DNA of 6,728 nt. Origin: Niveispirillum sp. Its GTDB lineage: Bacteria; Pseudomonadota; Alphaproteobacteria; Azospirillales; Azospirillaceae. A model generated the notes under the pieces. That model had not been told where the DNA came from. It saw nothing but the letters and a program-made list of their open reading frames with translations, and ran no database searches. The stretch lies in NCBI GenBank assembly GCA_016463045.1, contig JAEMSB010000266.1, positions 1-6,728 on the forward strand, given 5' to 3'. Both the position numbers and the translations under genes were made by a program. Shown here piece after piece: positions 1 through 6,149 of the stretch (positions within the stretch are counted from its first letter, which is position 1; each line of letters opens with the position of its first letter).

Positions 1-41
1 CCATTTGCGCACCCTGCGACAAGACCGCACCCTATCAAGGC

Positions 42-71
42 TTGACCGGCCGCCGCCAACGTGACTATCAA
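42..71 (+). promoter_or_regulatory. Candidate sigma-70 promoter of the zinc receptor gene
   Basis: A TTGACC hexamer at 42-47 matches the -35 consensus at five of six positions. TATCAA at 66-71 matches the -10 consensus at four of six, with an 18-base spacer. The predicted transcription start falls near position 78, inside the palindrome at 75-90, which is where a repressor site would be expected. TATAAC inside the palindrome (81-86) is an alternative -10, but no matching -35 lies upstream of it. This is a prediction from hexamer match only. Confidence 0.4.
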
Positions 72-74
72 CCG

Positions 75-90
75 TTACGTTATAACGTAA
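75..90. promoter_or_regulatory. Perfect 16-bp palindrome, Zur-type operator
   Basis: TTACGTTATAACGTAA is identical to its own reverse complement over all 16 bases. Zur (zinc uptake regulator, Fur superfamily) boxes in proteobacteria are palindromes with a GTTATA/TATAAC core, and the central GTTATAAC at 79-86 fits this. The site ends 19 bases before the ATG and overlaps the predicted transcription start. It precedes a ZnuD-like zinc receptor, a known class of Zur target. I infer repression by zinc-loaded Zur. Another Fur-family or TetR-type repressor cannot be excluded from the palindrome alone. Confidence 0.7.
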
Positions 91-109
91 TTTTGTTGAG
101 GGTTCAGCA

Positions 110-2170
110 ATGCGGACGGACAAGGCGCTTGTTTGGCTGGTGGCGGCGGTGATGGGCAGTGCGGTGGCAACAGCACCCGCCATGGCGCAGCAGGCACCCA
201 CGGCGGACAATTCGGCCCATGACCGGGTGGATGAAATCATCGTCACCGCCTCACCCATCGGGGCCAAGCGGTTCGATATCCTGCAAGGCACGTCCAGCCT
301 GTCGGGTGAGGCGTTGGACCGCGCCCTGTCGACCACGCTGGGTGAGGCGCTGGACAAGCTGCCGGGCCTGTCGCAGACGGGGTTCGGCCCCGGTGCCTCG
401 CGCCCCATCATCCGGGGGCAGGGCGGAGATCGTATCCGCATCCTGTCGGGCGGCATTGGCAGTATCGACGCCAGCACAACCAGCCCCGACCATGCCCCCG
501 CCCTGGACCTGGCAACCGCCAAGCGGGTGGAGGTGGTGCGTGGTCCCGCCACCCTGCTTTACGGCAATAATGCCGTGGGCGGCGTGATCAATGTCCTGGA
601 TGGCCGCATCCCGATTGCCGAGCCGAAGGACGGTGTCGATGGCTTTGCCCGGATCGGCGTGGGCAGCAATGCCGATGAACGTTCCCTGGCGTCGGGCATT
701 GATGCCCGCCTGAACGGGCCGTTCGTACTGCATCTGGACGGGTTCTACCGCCAGGCCGATGATTACAAGGTGCCGGGCTTCCTGGAATCCAAGGTCCTGC
801 GCGAAGCAGAGGAGCACGAGCACGAGGAGGAGGCCAAGGGCCGCGTCGATAACAGCGACCTGACACAGAAGGGCGCCACCGCCGGCCTGTCCTATCTGGG
901 CGACTGGGGCTTCTTCGGCGTATCCGCCAGCCGGTTCGATAGCAATTACGGCATCTCCGCCGGCCATTCCCATGAGGAAGAGGAAGGCGGGGAAGAGGAA
1001 GGCCCTGTTCGCATCGATCTGGGTCAGACGCGCCTGGACCTGATGGGCGAGGTCAATCAACCCTATGGCATCTTCGAGACGACGCGCGTGCGCTTTGGCT
1101 GGGCCGATTACGGGCATAAGGAGCTGGAGGGCGGGGAGACGGGGACCCGCTTCCTGAACAAGGGCTGGGAAGGCCGCATCGAGATGGTGCAGCGCGCCAT
1201 GGGCGACCTGTCGGGTGCCGTCGGCGTGCAGGCCAGCAGCCGCAACTTCAAGGCCATCGGTGACGAGGCCTTCCTGCCGCCCAGCGACACCGACCAGATG
1301 GGTGTTTTCACCTTGCAGCGCCTGGACCTGTCGCCCTTCGCGCTGGAAGGTGGCGTACGGCTGGAGCGGCAGAATGTGACGGCGGGTAGCGTCGATTTCG
1401 ACCGCGATTTCACCACCGTTTCCGTGTCTGCGGGCGCGTCGCGGCAGCTGGGTGATGGCTGGATGACGGGCGTCACCCTGTCGCGTACCCAGCGCGCACC
1501 CAATGCCGAGGAACTGCTGTCCGATGGCGCGCATCTGGCCACCAGCACCTACGAGCGGGGTGACGGTACGCTCGGCAAGGAAACCGGCCTGGGCGTGGAA
1601 GCGACCCTGAAAAAGTCGGGCGGGCCGGTCACCGGGTCGGTCAACCTGTTCCTGACCGATTACGACAAGTATATCTATGAGCGCCTGACGGGTGCCGAGG
1701 AGGATGGGTTACCGGTCGCCCAGTTCTCCGCCACCGATGCCCGTTTCTGGGGCTTTGAGGTGGAAGCCGAAACCACCGTCCTGCGCAATGATCAGGTGAC
1801 GGTGACGCTGGATGGCGGGGTGGATTATGTCCGCGCTACCGACCGCGACAATGACACGCCCCTGCCGCGCATCCCGGCTTTGTCGGCCCGCGCCGGCCTG
1901 GGCTTTGAGCTGGCGACGGTGGCGGCGCGGTTCGAAGGCGTTTGGACCGACAAGCAGAAGCGCATCGCGGATTACGAGCTGCCGACCAACGATTCGATGG
2001 TGTTCAACGCCTCGTTGGACTGGCACCCGGTGGCCGACCGCGACATCACCCTGCTGCTGGAACTGCGCAACCTGACGAATGAGGAGGTGCGGCTGTCCAC
2101 CTCCTTCCTGAAGGATGTGTTGCCGCAGCCGGGCCGCGACTTCCGCCTGTCGCTGCGCGCCGGGTTCTGA
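110..2170 (+). CDS. znuD: TonB-dependent outer-membrane receptor, ZnuD-like (zinc uptake)
   Basis: This is a 686-residue outer-membrane beta-barrel receptor, inferred to import zinc (free or chelated) using TonB energy. Residues 1-26 form a signal peptide ending AMA before QQ. A TonB-box-like EIIVTA lies at 42-47. The plug follows, with RPIIRGQGGDRIRIL at 98-112 and SPDHAPALD at 125-133, a segment typical of ZnuD-type plugs, then EVVRGPATLLYGNNAVGGVIN at 141-161. The rest is barrel. The C-terminal SFLKDVLPQPGR and terminal Phe fit ZnuD proteins and BAM-dependent barrel insertion. Two His/Glu-rich stretches (234-241 and 286-298) probably lie in extracellular loops and could bind metal. The start is supported by GAGGG at 98-102, seven bases before the ATG. 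Regulation is probably by Zur through the palindrome just upstream. No znuABC or tonB gene is in the window. The TonB-dependent receptor call is nearly certain. Zinc as substrate is inferred; nickel or a metallophore is possible. Confidence 0.9.
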   Translation: MRTDKALVWLVAAVMGSAVATAPAMAQQAPTADNSAHDRVDEIIVTASPIGAKRFDILQGTSSLSGEALDRALSTTLGEALDKLPGLSQTGFGPGASRPIIRGQGGDRIRILSGGIGSIDASTTSPDHAPALDLATAKRVEVVRGPATLLYGNNAVGGVINVLDGRIPIAEPKDGVDGFARIGVGSNADERSLASGIDARLNGPFVLHLDGFYRQADDYKVPGFLESKVLREAEEHEHEEEAKGRVDNSDLTQKGATAGLSYLGDWGFFGVSASRFDSNYGISAGHSHEEEEGGEEEGPVRIDLGQTRLDLMGEVNQPYGIFETTRVRFGWADYGHKELEGGETGTRFLNKGWEGRIEMVQRAMGDLSGAVGVQASSRNFKAIGDEAFLPPSDTDQMGVFTLQRLDLSPFALEGGVRLERQNVTAGSVDFDRDFTTVSVSAGASRQLGDGWMTGVTLSRTQRAPNAEELLSDGAHLATSTYERGDGTLGKETGLGVEATLKKSGGPVTGSVNLFLTDYDKYIYERLTGAEEDGLPVAQFSATDARFWGFEVEAETTVLRNDQVTVTLDGGVDYVRATDRDNDTPLPRIPALSARAGLGFELATVAARFEGVWTDKQKRIADYELPTNDSMVFNASLDWHPVADRDITLLLELRNLTNEEVRLSTSFLKDVLPQPGRDFRLSLRAGF

Positions 2171-2184
2171 CCCAGGGCAGACAC

Positions 2185-2225
2185 GAAAAAGGACGGATCA
2201 GGGTGTTCCTGATCCGTCCTTTTTC
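2185..2225. terminator. Bidirectional intrinsic terminator between convergent genes
   Basis: The arms GGACGGATCAGG (2191-2202) and CCTGATCCGTCC (2208-2219) pair perfectly around a five-base loop. Flanking A5 (2186-2190) and T5 (2220-2224) plus an outer G-C pair extend the stem to 18 bp. Each strand therefore reads as a GC-rich hairpin followed by a U-run, so the element can end both the receptor transcript and the opposing Rid-family transcript. The stop codon of the Rid-family gene (2198-2200, minus strand) lies within the stem. Confidence 0.92.
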
Positions 2226-2689
2226 ATGGGCAGTTTCGCGACCAGCTTGATCTCTGTGATGCCATTGTCGGGCACCAGGCGGGTGATGCCGATGGCGGTC
2301 CAGGCGGGAAACGGCGCCTTGACGTAAAGGTGCTTCACTTCCTTGAAGGTCGGCATCTGGCCCGGAATGTCCGTGTGGTAGGTGGTCATCTCCACCACAT
2401 CGTCCCAGGTAACGCCCGCCCGGCCCAGGATGATGCCCAGCCGGTCCATGGCGCGGGTATAGGCCAGCTTCAGGTCGGTTTCACCGGGGCGCAGGGCCGC
2501 CACCACGCCCGACAGATAGACCGTGTCGCCTGTCACCACAGCGTCGGAAAAGCCCCATTCCGTGAACAGGGCCTTCACCCGTTCATCATCGGGCATGATC
2601 ACGGTGGCTTCATTCCGGGCGCCGGCCAGGGCCGGTAGAAAGGACAGACCGCCGGCCAGCAAGGCCAGGGTAAAACCACGCATCATCAT
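2198..2689 (-). CDS. Exported Rid (YjgF/YER057c/UK114) family protein
   Basis: A 163-residue protein with a signal peptide of about 22-24 residues (hydrophobic core FTLALLAGGLSFLPALAGA) and one Rid domain at about 45-154. Family-typical segments include VVTGDTVYLSGVVA (51-64), the LAYTRAMDRLGIILGRAGVTWDDVVEMT region (75-102) and FPAWTAIGITRL (127-138). Cytosolic RidA hydrolyses reactive enamine/imine intermediates such as 2-aminoacrylate, using an Arg in a PAR-type motif. Here that position is Trp130 (PAW), so classical imine deaminase activity is doubtful. Loss of this Arg is described for several Rid subfamilies of unknown function. The upstream in-frame ATG at 2701 would give 167 residues, but GGAG at 2696-2699 sits six bases before the ATG at 2689, so I prefer 2689; ATGs at 2686 and 2683 also follow. 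The C-terminal tail MKKDGSGTP is encoded by the terminator hairpin. The family call is firm; the function is unknown. Confidence 0.85.
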   Translation of the reverse strand: MMMRGFTLALLAGGLSFLPALAGARNEATVIMPDDERVKALFTEWGFSDAVVTGDTVYLSGVVAALRPGETDLKLAYTRAMDRLGIILGRAGVTWDDVVEMTTYHTDIPGQMPTFKEVKHLYVKAPFPAWTAIGITRLVPDNGITEIKLVAKLPMKKDGSGTP

Positions 2690-2695
2690 CGCACA

Positions 2696-2699
2696 CTCC
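2696..2699 (-). promoter_or_regulatory. Ribosome binding site that decides the Rid-family start
   Basis: On the minus strand, GGAG lies six bases upstream of the first of three tandem ATG codons (2689, 2686, 2683). It overlaps the more distal in-frame ATG at 2701, whose only AG-rich sequence (AGG) directly abuts it. This favours initiation at 2689. Confidence 0.5.
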
Positions 2700-2705
2700 A
2701 TCCTA

Positions 2706-2734
2706 ATTATGGTTAAGGATGAAGCCGATATCAG
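2706..2734 (-). promoter_or_regulatory. Candidate promoter of the Rid-family gene
   Basis: On the minus strand, CTGATA (2734 to 2729; four of six -35 matches) is separated by 17 bases from CATAAT (2711 to 2706; five of six -10 matches). The start of transcription would be near 2699, giving a very short leader that still contains the GGAG at 2696-2699. That agrees with translation starting at 2689. The region is locally AT-rich compared with its surroundings. This is a hexamer-match prediction only. Confidence 0.3.
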
Positions 2735-2752
2735 AAGTGGTTTTGCCTGACA

Positions 2753-2767
2753 GTTACGGTGTGTAAC
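2753..2767. repeat. Short inverted repeat in the intergenic gap
   Basis: GTTAC (2753-2757) and GTAAC (2763-2767) form a 5-bp dyad around five bases. It lies upstream of the candidate Rid-gene promoter and just downstream of the small exported protein gene. There is no U-run on either side, so it is not a convincing terminator. It might be a weak operator or chance. Confidence 0.2.
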
Positions 2768-2788
2768 GGGCCGGTGACGGATGATCCA

Positions 2789-3193
2789 TCAGGACAGGCC
2801 GACGGTCAGATCACAGGTGGTGGAGCCGATGCCGCGATTGAAGAAGCGGATGACCATGCCGCCGGCATCGCGCACGGCCAGCATCTGGTTCTGGCCGGGA
2901 CCCAGCGACAGTTGCCGGCCCGTGGCGGCCAGCGTGCTTTCGGTGATGGAATATTCCAGCACGCAGCGCTTATTGCCCTTATTCTCGAACGTCACGTCGC
3001 CAGGGCCGGGGATCTTGAACTCAAAGCTTTTGCCGGCGTTGAAATCGACACGTCCCTGGCAGGGATTACCCTTTTGAACCTCGCACCCGAATTCGCCCTG
3101 CGGGCCGCGCTGTACCGCGGGCTGGGCGTGAATGGATGGCACGGACAGCAGGCCTGTGAGCAGGGCAAGGCTGGCAAGGGTCAGGCGGGACAT
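2789..3193 (-). CDS. Small exported four-cysteine protein of unknown function
   Basis: I do not recognise this 134-residue protein. Residues 1-23 look like a Sec signal peptide (hydrophobic stretch LTLASLALLTGLLSV, cleavage after IHA before QP). The mature part is about 111 residues, with four cysteines at 37, 45, 77 and 127. That number would allow two disulfides in the periplasm. It is rich in Gly, Asn and short alternating hydrophobic segments (SFEFKIP, DVTFENKG, CVLEYSIT, GMVIRFFNRG, TCDLTVGLS), suggesting a small beta-sandwich-like fold. There is no lipobox, no C-terminal anchor and no obvious catalytic motif. AGGAG (3204-3208 on the minus strand) lies ten bases before the ATG. It is 85 bases downstream of pdxY on the same strand with no strong terminator between, so co-transcription is possible. 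Coding status is supported by the signal peptide, ribosome binding site and codon bias. Confidence 0.75.
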   Translation of the reverse strand: MSRLTLASLALLTGLLSVPSIHAQPAVQRGPQGEFGCEVQKGNPCQGRVDFNAGKSFEFKIPGPGDVTFENKGNKRCVLEYSITESTLAATGRQLSLGPGQNQMLAVRDAGGMVIRFFNRGIGSTTCDLTVGLS

Positions 3194-3278
3194 CCGTTCG
3201 GCGCTCCTAAGGCGGCAGGGTCATCAGTTCAAATAGACAAGCGGCACGGGTGCTGCAAGCCCGCACCATGCACGCGCG

Positions 3279-4139
3279 TCAGTCGACGCGGCTGGCGCTG
3301 AAAAAGCGGGAAGGGTGAACAAGCTGGTCCTGTGCCGCGATGATCTGCAACTCCCGCTGCCCGGCATCGCGGGTGGCCTTGAACACCGCATAGATGGATG
3401 ATGCCGCATGCGACAGCGCCAACTGCCCGTCGCCGGTTTCCAGGAACTTGGCCAGGAACAGGGCCGCCACACAATCACCCGCGCCATTGGGCAGGGGCGA
3501 CAGGTCCAGGCGCGGGGTGGCGACCAGGAAGGCACCATCCGGCCCGTCCAGCAACATTTCGATACTGTCATCGGGCGCGTCGCTGCGCGTCAGGCTGGTC
3601 ACCATCACCCAGCGCGGGCCCAGTTTCCGGGCTGCCTTTGTGGCCGACAGGGCCGATGACAGGTCGGTGACGGTGTGGCCGGTCAGAAACTCCAGCTCAA
3701 ACTGGTTGGGTGTGATGATGTCGGCCTGGGGCACGGCGCGGTCGCGGAAGAATTCCGGGATACCCGGCCGCACGAAGAAGCCGCGCCCGACATCGCCCAT
3801 CACGGGGTCGCAGCAATAAAGCGCATCCGCCTTGCCCTGCCGGACCCGCGCCACGGCGGACAGGACGACATCGCCCAGGGCTGCGTCGCCCATATAGCCG
3901 GTAAGCACGGCATGCACGCCGTCCATGGCCCCGCGTGCCTCCACCCCCCGCAGCACATCGGCAATATGGTCGGGCGGCAGTACCATGCCCGTCCAGGCGC
4001 CATAGCCGGTATGGTTGGAGAATTGCACGGTATTGACGGCAATGGCATCAAAGCCCAGCCGTTCCAAGGGGAAAACAGCGGCCCGGTTGCCGACATGGCC
4101 AAAGGCGACATGGGACTGGATGGTCAGGATGGTCCGCAC
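3279..4139 (-). CDS. pdxY: Pyridoxal kinase, PdxY type
   Basis: A 286-residue cytosolic ribokinase-superfamily enzyme that phosphorylates pyridoxal to pyridoxal 5'-phosphate in the salvage pathway. Its length is close to that of E. coli PdxY (287). Visible family segments are ILTIQSHVAFGHVGNRAA (4-21) with the substrate-pocket Ser9, NTVQFSNHTGYGAWTG (36-51), DAVLTGYMGD-like VLTGYMGD (78-85), CDPVMGD (110-116), ITPNQFELEFLTG (142-154), the phosphate/anion-hole motif NGAGD (218-222) with catalytic base Asp222, and the C-terminal ELQIIAAQ (263-270). The start is GTG (4137-4139, minus strand), supported by an upstream AGAAGGG seven bases away; no ATG start fits the conserved N-terminus. It is transcribed divergently from the chemoreceptor gene. 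PdxK or a hydroxymethylpyrimidine kinase is less likely given the PdxY-style N- and C-terminal segments. Kinase identity is strong; substrate preference is inferred from the family. Confidence 0.93.
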   Translation of the reverse strand: MRTILTIQSHVAFGHVGNRAAVFPLERLGFDAIAVNTVQFSNHTGYGAWTGMVLPPDHIADVLRGVEARGAMDGVHAVLTGYMGDAALGDVVLSAVARVRQGKADALYCCDPVMGDVGRGFFVRPGIPEFFRDRAVPQADIITPNQFELEFLTGHTVTDLSSALSATKAARKLGPRWVMVTSLTRSDAPDDSIEMLLDGPDGAFLVATPRLDLSPLPNGAGDCVAALFLAKFLETGDGQLALSHAASSIYAVFKATRDAGQRELQIIAAQDQLVHPSRFFSASRVD

Positions 4140-4320
4140 TGTTTCACCCTTCTGCTGCCGTGTCTTCTTGCTACGCCGGGCGACGACAGACCTTCAATGG
4201 CAAAAGCGTGTGGAGGACACTGTGCGGTGCGTCACTGCCCGCCTATCTCGACATGGCGTCAGTTAGCGTTCCCACCGTGCCCCATTCGGGCTACTCCAAA
4301 AAATGAAAAGAGAGCGTCCC
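4140..4320. other. Divergent intergenic region between pdxY and the chemoreceptor gene
   Basis: These 181 bases must carry the promoters of both flanking genes, but no hexamer pair stands out in either direction. On the minus strand TTGCCA (4202-4207) is a good -35 but lacks a -10 at the right spacing. On the plus strand a GGAGG (4212-4216) precedes a 14-codon reading frame (GTG 4222 to TAG 4266), described among the findings. No clear flagellar sigma-28 promoter was seen, nor any terminator or strong dyad. Confidence 0.5.
4306..4314 (+). promoter_or_regulatory. Weak ribosome binding site that decides the chemoreceptor start
   Basis: The purine run AAAAGAGAG ends six bases before the ATG at 4321. 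The upstream in-frame ATG at 4303 has only a pyrimidine-containing, non-Shine-Dalgarno sequence before it. The choice of 4321 is therefore preferred but not certain; a third ATG follows at 4327. Confidence 0.35.
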
Positions 4321-6021
4321 ATGCGCATGTTGCGTGATGCCAAGATCAAGACCCGCGTGCTGATCGGTTTCGGGGTGCTTCTGGTGCTGCTGGTTGTGCT
4401 GACCGGCATCGGCGTGCAGAAGGTCAGCCTGATCAATGACAGCCTGACCCAGATTAACGAGGTGAACAGCGTCAAGCAGCGCTATGCCATCAATTTCCGT
4501 GGCTCTGTGCATGACCGGGCCATTGCGCTGCGCGATGTCGTGCTGGTCGATCCGTCAAAGATCGATCTGGTGGTGTCCGATATCCGCAAGCTGGAAGCCG
4601 CCTACGCCACCTCCGCCAAGGCCATGGACGAGATGTTCGCGGCGCGTAAAGACATCCTGCCGGAGGAACGACAGATCCTGGCGTCGATCAAGGAGATTGA
4701 GGCCAAGACGCTGCCCGGCATCAACAAGGTGATTGAGCTGCGCCGGGCCGGGAAGGATGCGGACGCGCAGGAATTGCTGCTGTCCACCGTCCGGCTGGAC
4801 CTATCGGAATGGCTGCTGCGGATCAACCGCTTCATCGACAAGCAGGAAAAGGATAATGGCCTGATCGGCGATGCCACGCGGGCGCAGGCGCGTGGCTTTT
4901 CAGAGCTGATGCTGTGGGTCTGTGGCATCTGTCTGGTGCTGGGTGGTGGCATGGCCTGGTGGGTGGTGGGCTCGCTGGCCCCGCTGCGTCGCCTGACGGA
5001 TGCCATGCTGCGTCTGGCCGATGGCAACCTTGCCACCGACATCCCCGATAATGAGGCCGCCAACGAGGTGGGCGACATTACCGGCGCGGTGCAGGTGTTC
5101 AAGACCAACGCCATCGAGGCTGACCGGCTGCGCCGCGAGCAGGCCGCCGCCGAGGAACGTGCCGAACAGGCCCGCAAGGCGGAGATGCAGGCCCTGGCCC
5201 AGCGGTTCGAGGATGAGGTGAGTGCGGTCGTGGCTGCCGTCGGCACCTCGTCCGATCATATCAAGCAATCCGCCGAACTGCTGCTGACCACCGCCGGTGC
5301 GGCGGAGGAACGGGTGGATACGGTGGAGGCATCGTCGGGTCAGGCAACGGAGAATGTGCAGGCCGTGGCGACGGCGGCGGGGCAGCTGGCCGCGTCGATC
5401 CAGGAGATCGCCCGCCAGATCGAGGATAGTGCCGACCGCACCCGCCGCGCCGCCGAACAGGCCAGCCATACCAACAGCCTTGTCGATGGGTTGTCGGTGA
5501 AGGCCGACCGTATCGGGGAGGTTTTGGGCCTGATCAGCGATATTGCCAGCCAGACCAACCTTCTGGCGCTCAACGCCACCATCGAGGCGGCACGCGCGGG
5601 AGAGGCTGGCAAGGGCTTTGCCGTTGTCGCGTCGGAGGTGAAGAACCTGGCCAGCCAGACGGCGCGCGCCACCGACGATATCGCCCAGCGTATCGCGGAG
5701 ATCCAGGCCGCCACGGGCGAGGCTGTGAAGGCCATCAAGGAGATCGGGGCCACCGTGGAACAGGTGAACCAGATTTCCACCTCCATCGCGTCCGCTGTGG
5801 AGGAACAGAATGCCGCCACCACCGAAATCGCCCGCAGCGCCCGCCATGCCTCCAACGGCGTGGAAACGGTGACCATGGCGGTGGCCGATGTCCGCGAAGG
5901 CACGGCGCAGACGGGGGCGGAATCGAAGGCGCTGCTGACCGCGTCCGCCGAACTGACCGACCATGCCGGTGCCTTGAAGGCGCAGGTGGACCGGTTCCTG
6001 GCCTCTGTCCGTGCGGCTTAG
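4321..6021 (+). CDS. Methyl-accepting chemotaxis protein with four-helix-bundle sensor
   Basis: A 566-residue inner-membrane chemoreceptor that passes periplasmic signals to CheA/CheW. A short cytoplasmic N-terminus is followed by TM1 (about 13-32, FGVLLVLLVVLTGIGV). The periplasmic helical region (about 33-194) carries the NFRGSVHDRAIALRDVVL segment (58-75) typical of 4HB_MCP sensors. TM2 is at about 197-218 (LWVCGICLVLGGGMAWWVV), HAMP at about 219-271 (PLRRLTDAMLRLADGNL), and a long Glu/Ala-rich coiled coil follows. The signalling hairpin tip is near 400-444 with SDIASQTNLLALNATIEAAR and GKGFAVVASEVKNLA. The C-terminus (VRAA) lacks an NWETF-type CheR-docking pentapeptide, as in many alphaproteobacterial receptors. 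The ligand cannot be told from sequence. No che genes adjoin it, so it appears to be an orphan receptor. A start at 4303 would add six residues. Hairpins and a terminator-like stem follow the stop codon. Confidence 0.95.
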   Translation: MRMLRDAKIKTRVLIGFGVLLVLLVVLTGIGVQKVSLINDSLTQINEVNSVKQRYAINFRGSVHDRAIALRDVVLVDPSKIDLVVSDIRKLEAAYATSAKAMDEMFAARKDILPEERQILASIKEIEAKTLPGINKVIELRRAGKDADAQELLLSTVRLDLSEWLLRINRFIDKQEKDNGLIGDATRAQARGFSELMLWVCGICLVLGGGMAWWVVGSLAPLRRLTDAMLRLADGNLATDIPDNEAANEVGDITGAVQVFKTNAIEADRLRREQAAAEERAEQARKAEMQALAQRFEDEVSAVVAAVGTSSDHIKQSAELLLTTAGAAEERVDTVEASSGQATENVQAVATAAGQLAASIQEIARQIEDSADRTRRAAEQASHTNSLVDGLSVKADRIGEVLGLISDIASQTNLLALNATIEAARAGEAGKGFAVVASEVKNLASQTARATDDIAQRIAEIQAATGEAVKAIKEIGATVEQVNQISTSIASAVEEQNAATTEIARSARHASNGVETVTMAVADVREGTAQTGAESKALLTASAELTDHAGALKAQVDRFLASVRAA

Positions 6022-6043
6022 TTTCCGCCCTCAATTGCCGAGC

Positions 6044-6126
6044 GGGCGCATCCGCGCCCTTGGCTACGCCGCATGGGCGGCGCGGCGGCAGTCGCCGCCG
6101 AATACCGGCATCAATGATGCCGGTAT
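6044..6126. repeat. Tandem cluster of four GC-rich hairpins
   Basis: Four perfect inverted repeats are packed within 83 bases. They are GGGCGC/GCGCCC (6044-6049, 6054-6059; loop ATCC), CGCCGC/GCGGCG (6067-6072, 6077-6082; loop ATGG), CGGCGGC/GCCGCCG (6083-6089, 6094-6100; loop AGTC) and ATACCGGCAT/ATGCCGGTAT (6102-6111, 6117-6126; loop CAATG). The second and third directly abut. None is followed by a T-run, so they are not ordinary intrinsic terminators. They may be a REP-like extragenic element, a structured 3' untranslated region, or part of a leader of the next gene. No protein-like frame with a ribosome binding site covers them convincingly. Confidence 0.6.
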
Positions 6127-6149
6127 GGCGCGGCACCCCGTCCCGTTGC

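Noticed and set aside
1..41. End of an upstream gene or another regulatory site
   Set aside because: The stretch is too short to support a coding call, and no inverted repeat or recognisable site is present.
251..1534. Long minus-strand open frame antisense to the receptor gene
   Set aside because: It mirrors the receptor's codons in GC-rich DNA. It has low-complexity composition, no ribosome binding site and no recognisable domain, and the plus-strand receptor is unmistakable.
2681..2689. Triple CAT repeat as a microsatellite or phase-variation tract
   Set aside because: It is only three tandem Met codons at the start of the Rid-family gene, too short to suggest slippage.
3194..3278. Terminator or promoter between pdxY and the small exported protein gene
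   Set aside because: The best fold (GGG/CCC around 3248-3262) has short, mismatched arms and no T-run, and the best promoter hexamers match only three of six each.
4279..4291. GCCC/GGGC mini-hairpin upstream of the chemoreceptor start
   Set aside because: A four-base-pair stem is expected often by chance in this composition.
3675..4337. Plus-strand open frame antisense to pdxY running into the intergenic region
   Set aside because: It overlaps the conserved kinase almost completely and has no ribosome binding site or known motifs.
4900..5964. Minus-strand open frame antisense to the chemoreceptor gene
   Set aside because: Its Gly/His/Arg/Leu-rich translation is typical of an antisense shadow of an Ala/Glu-rich coding sequence; no family features are visible.
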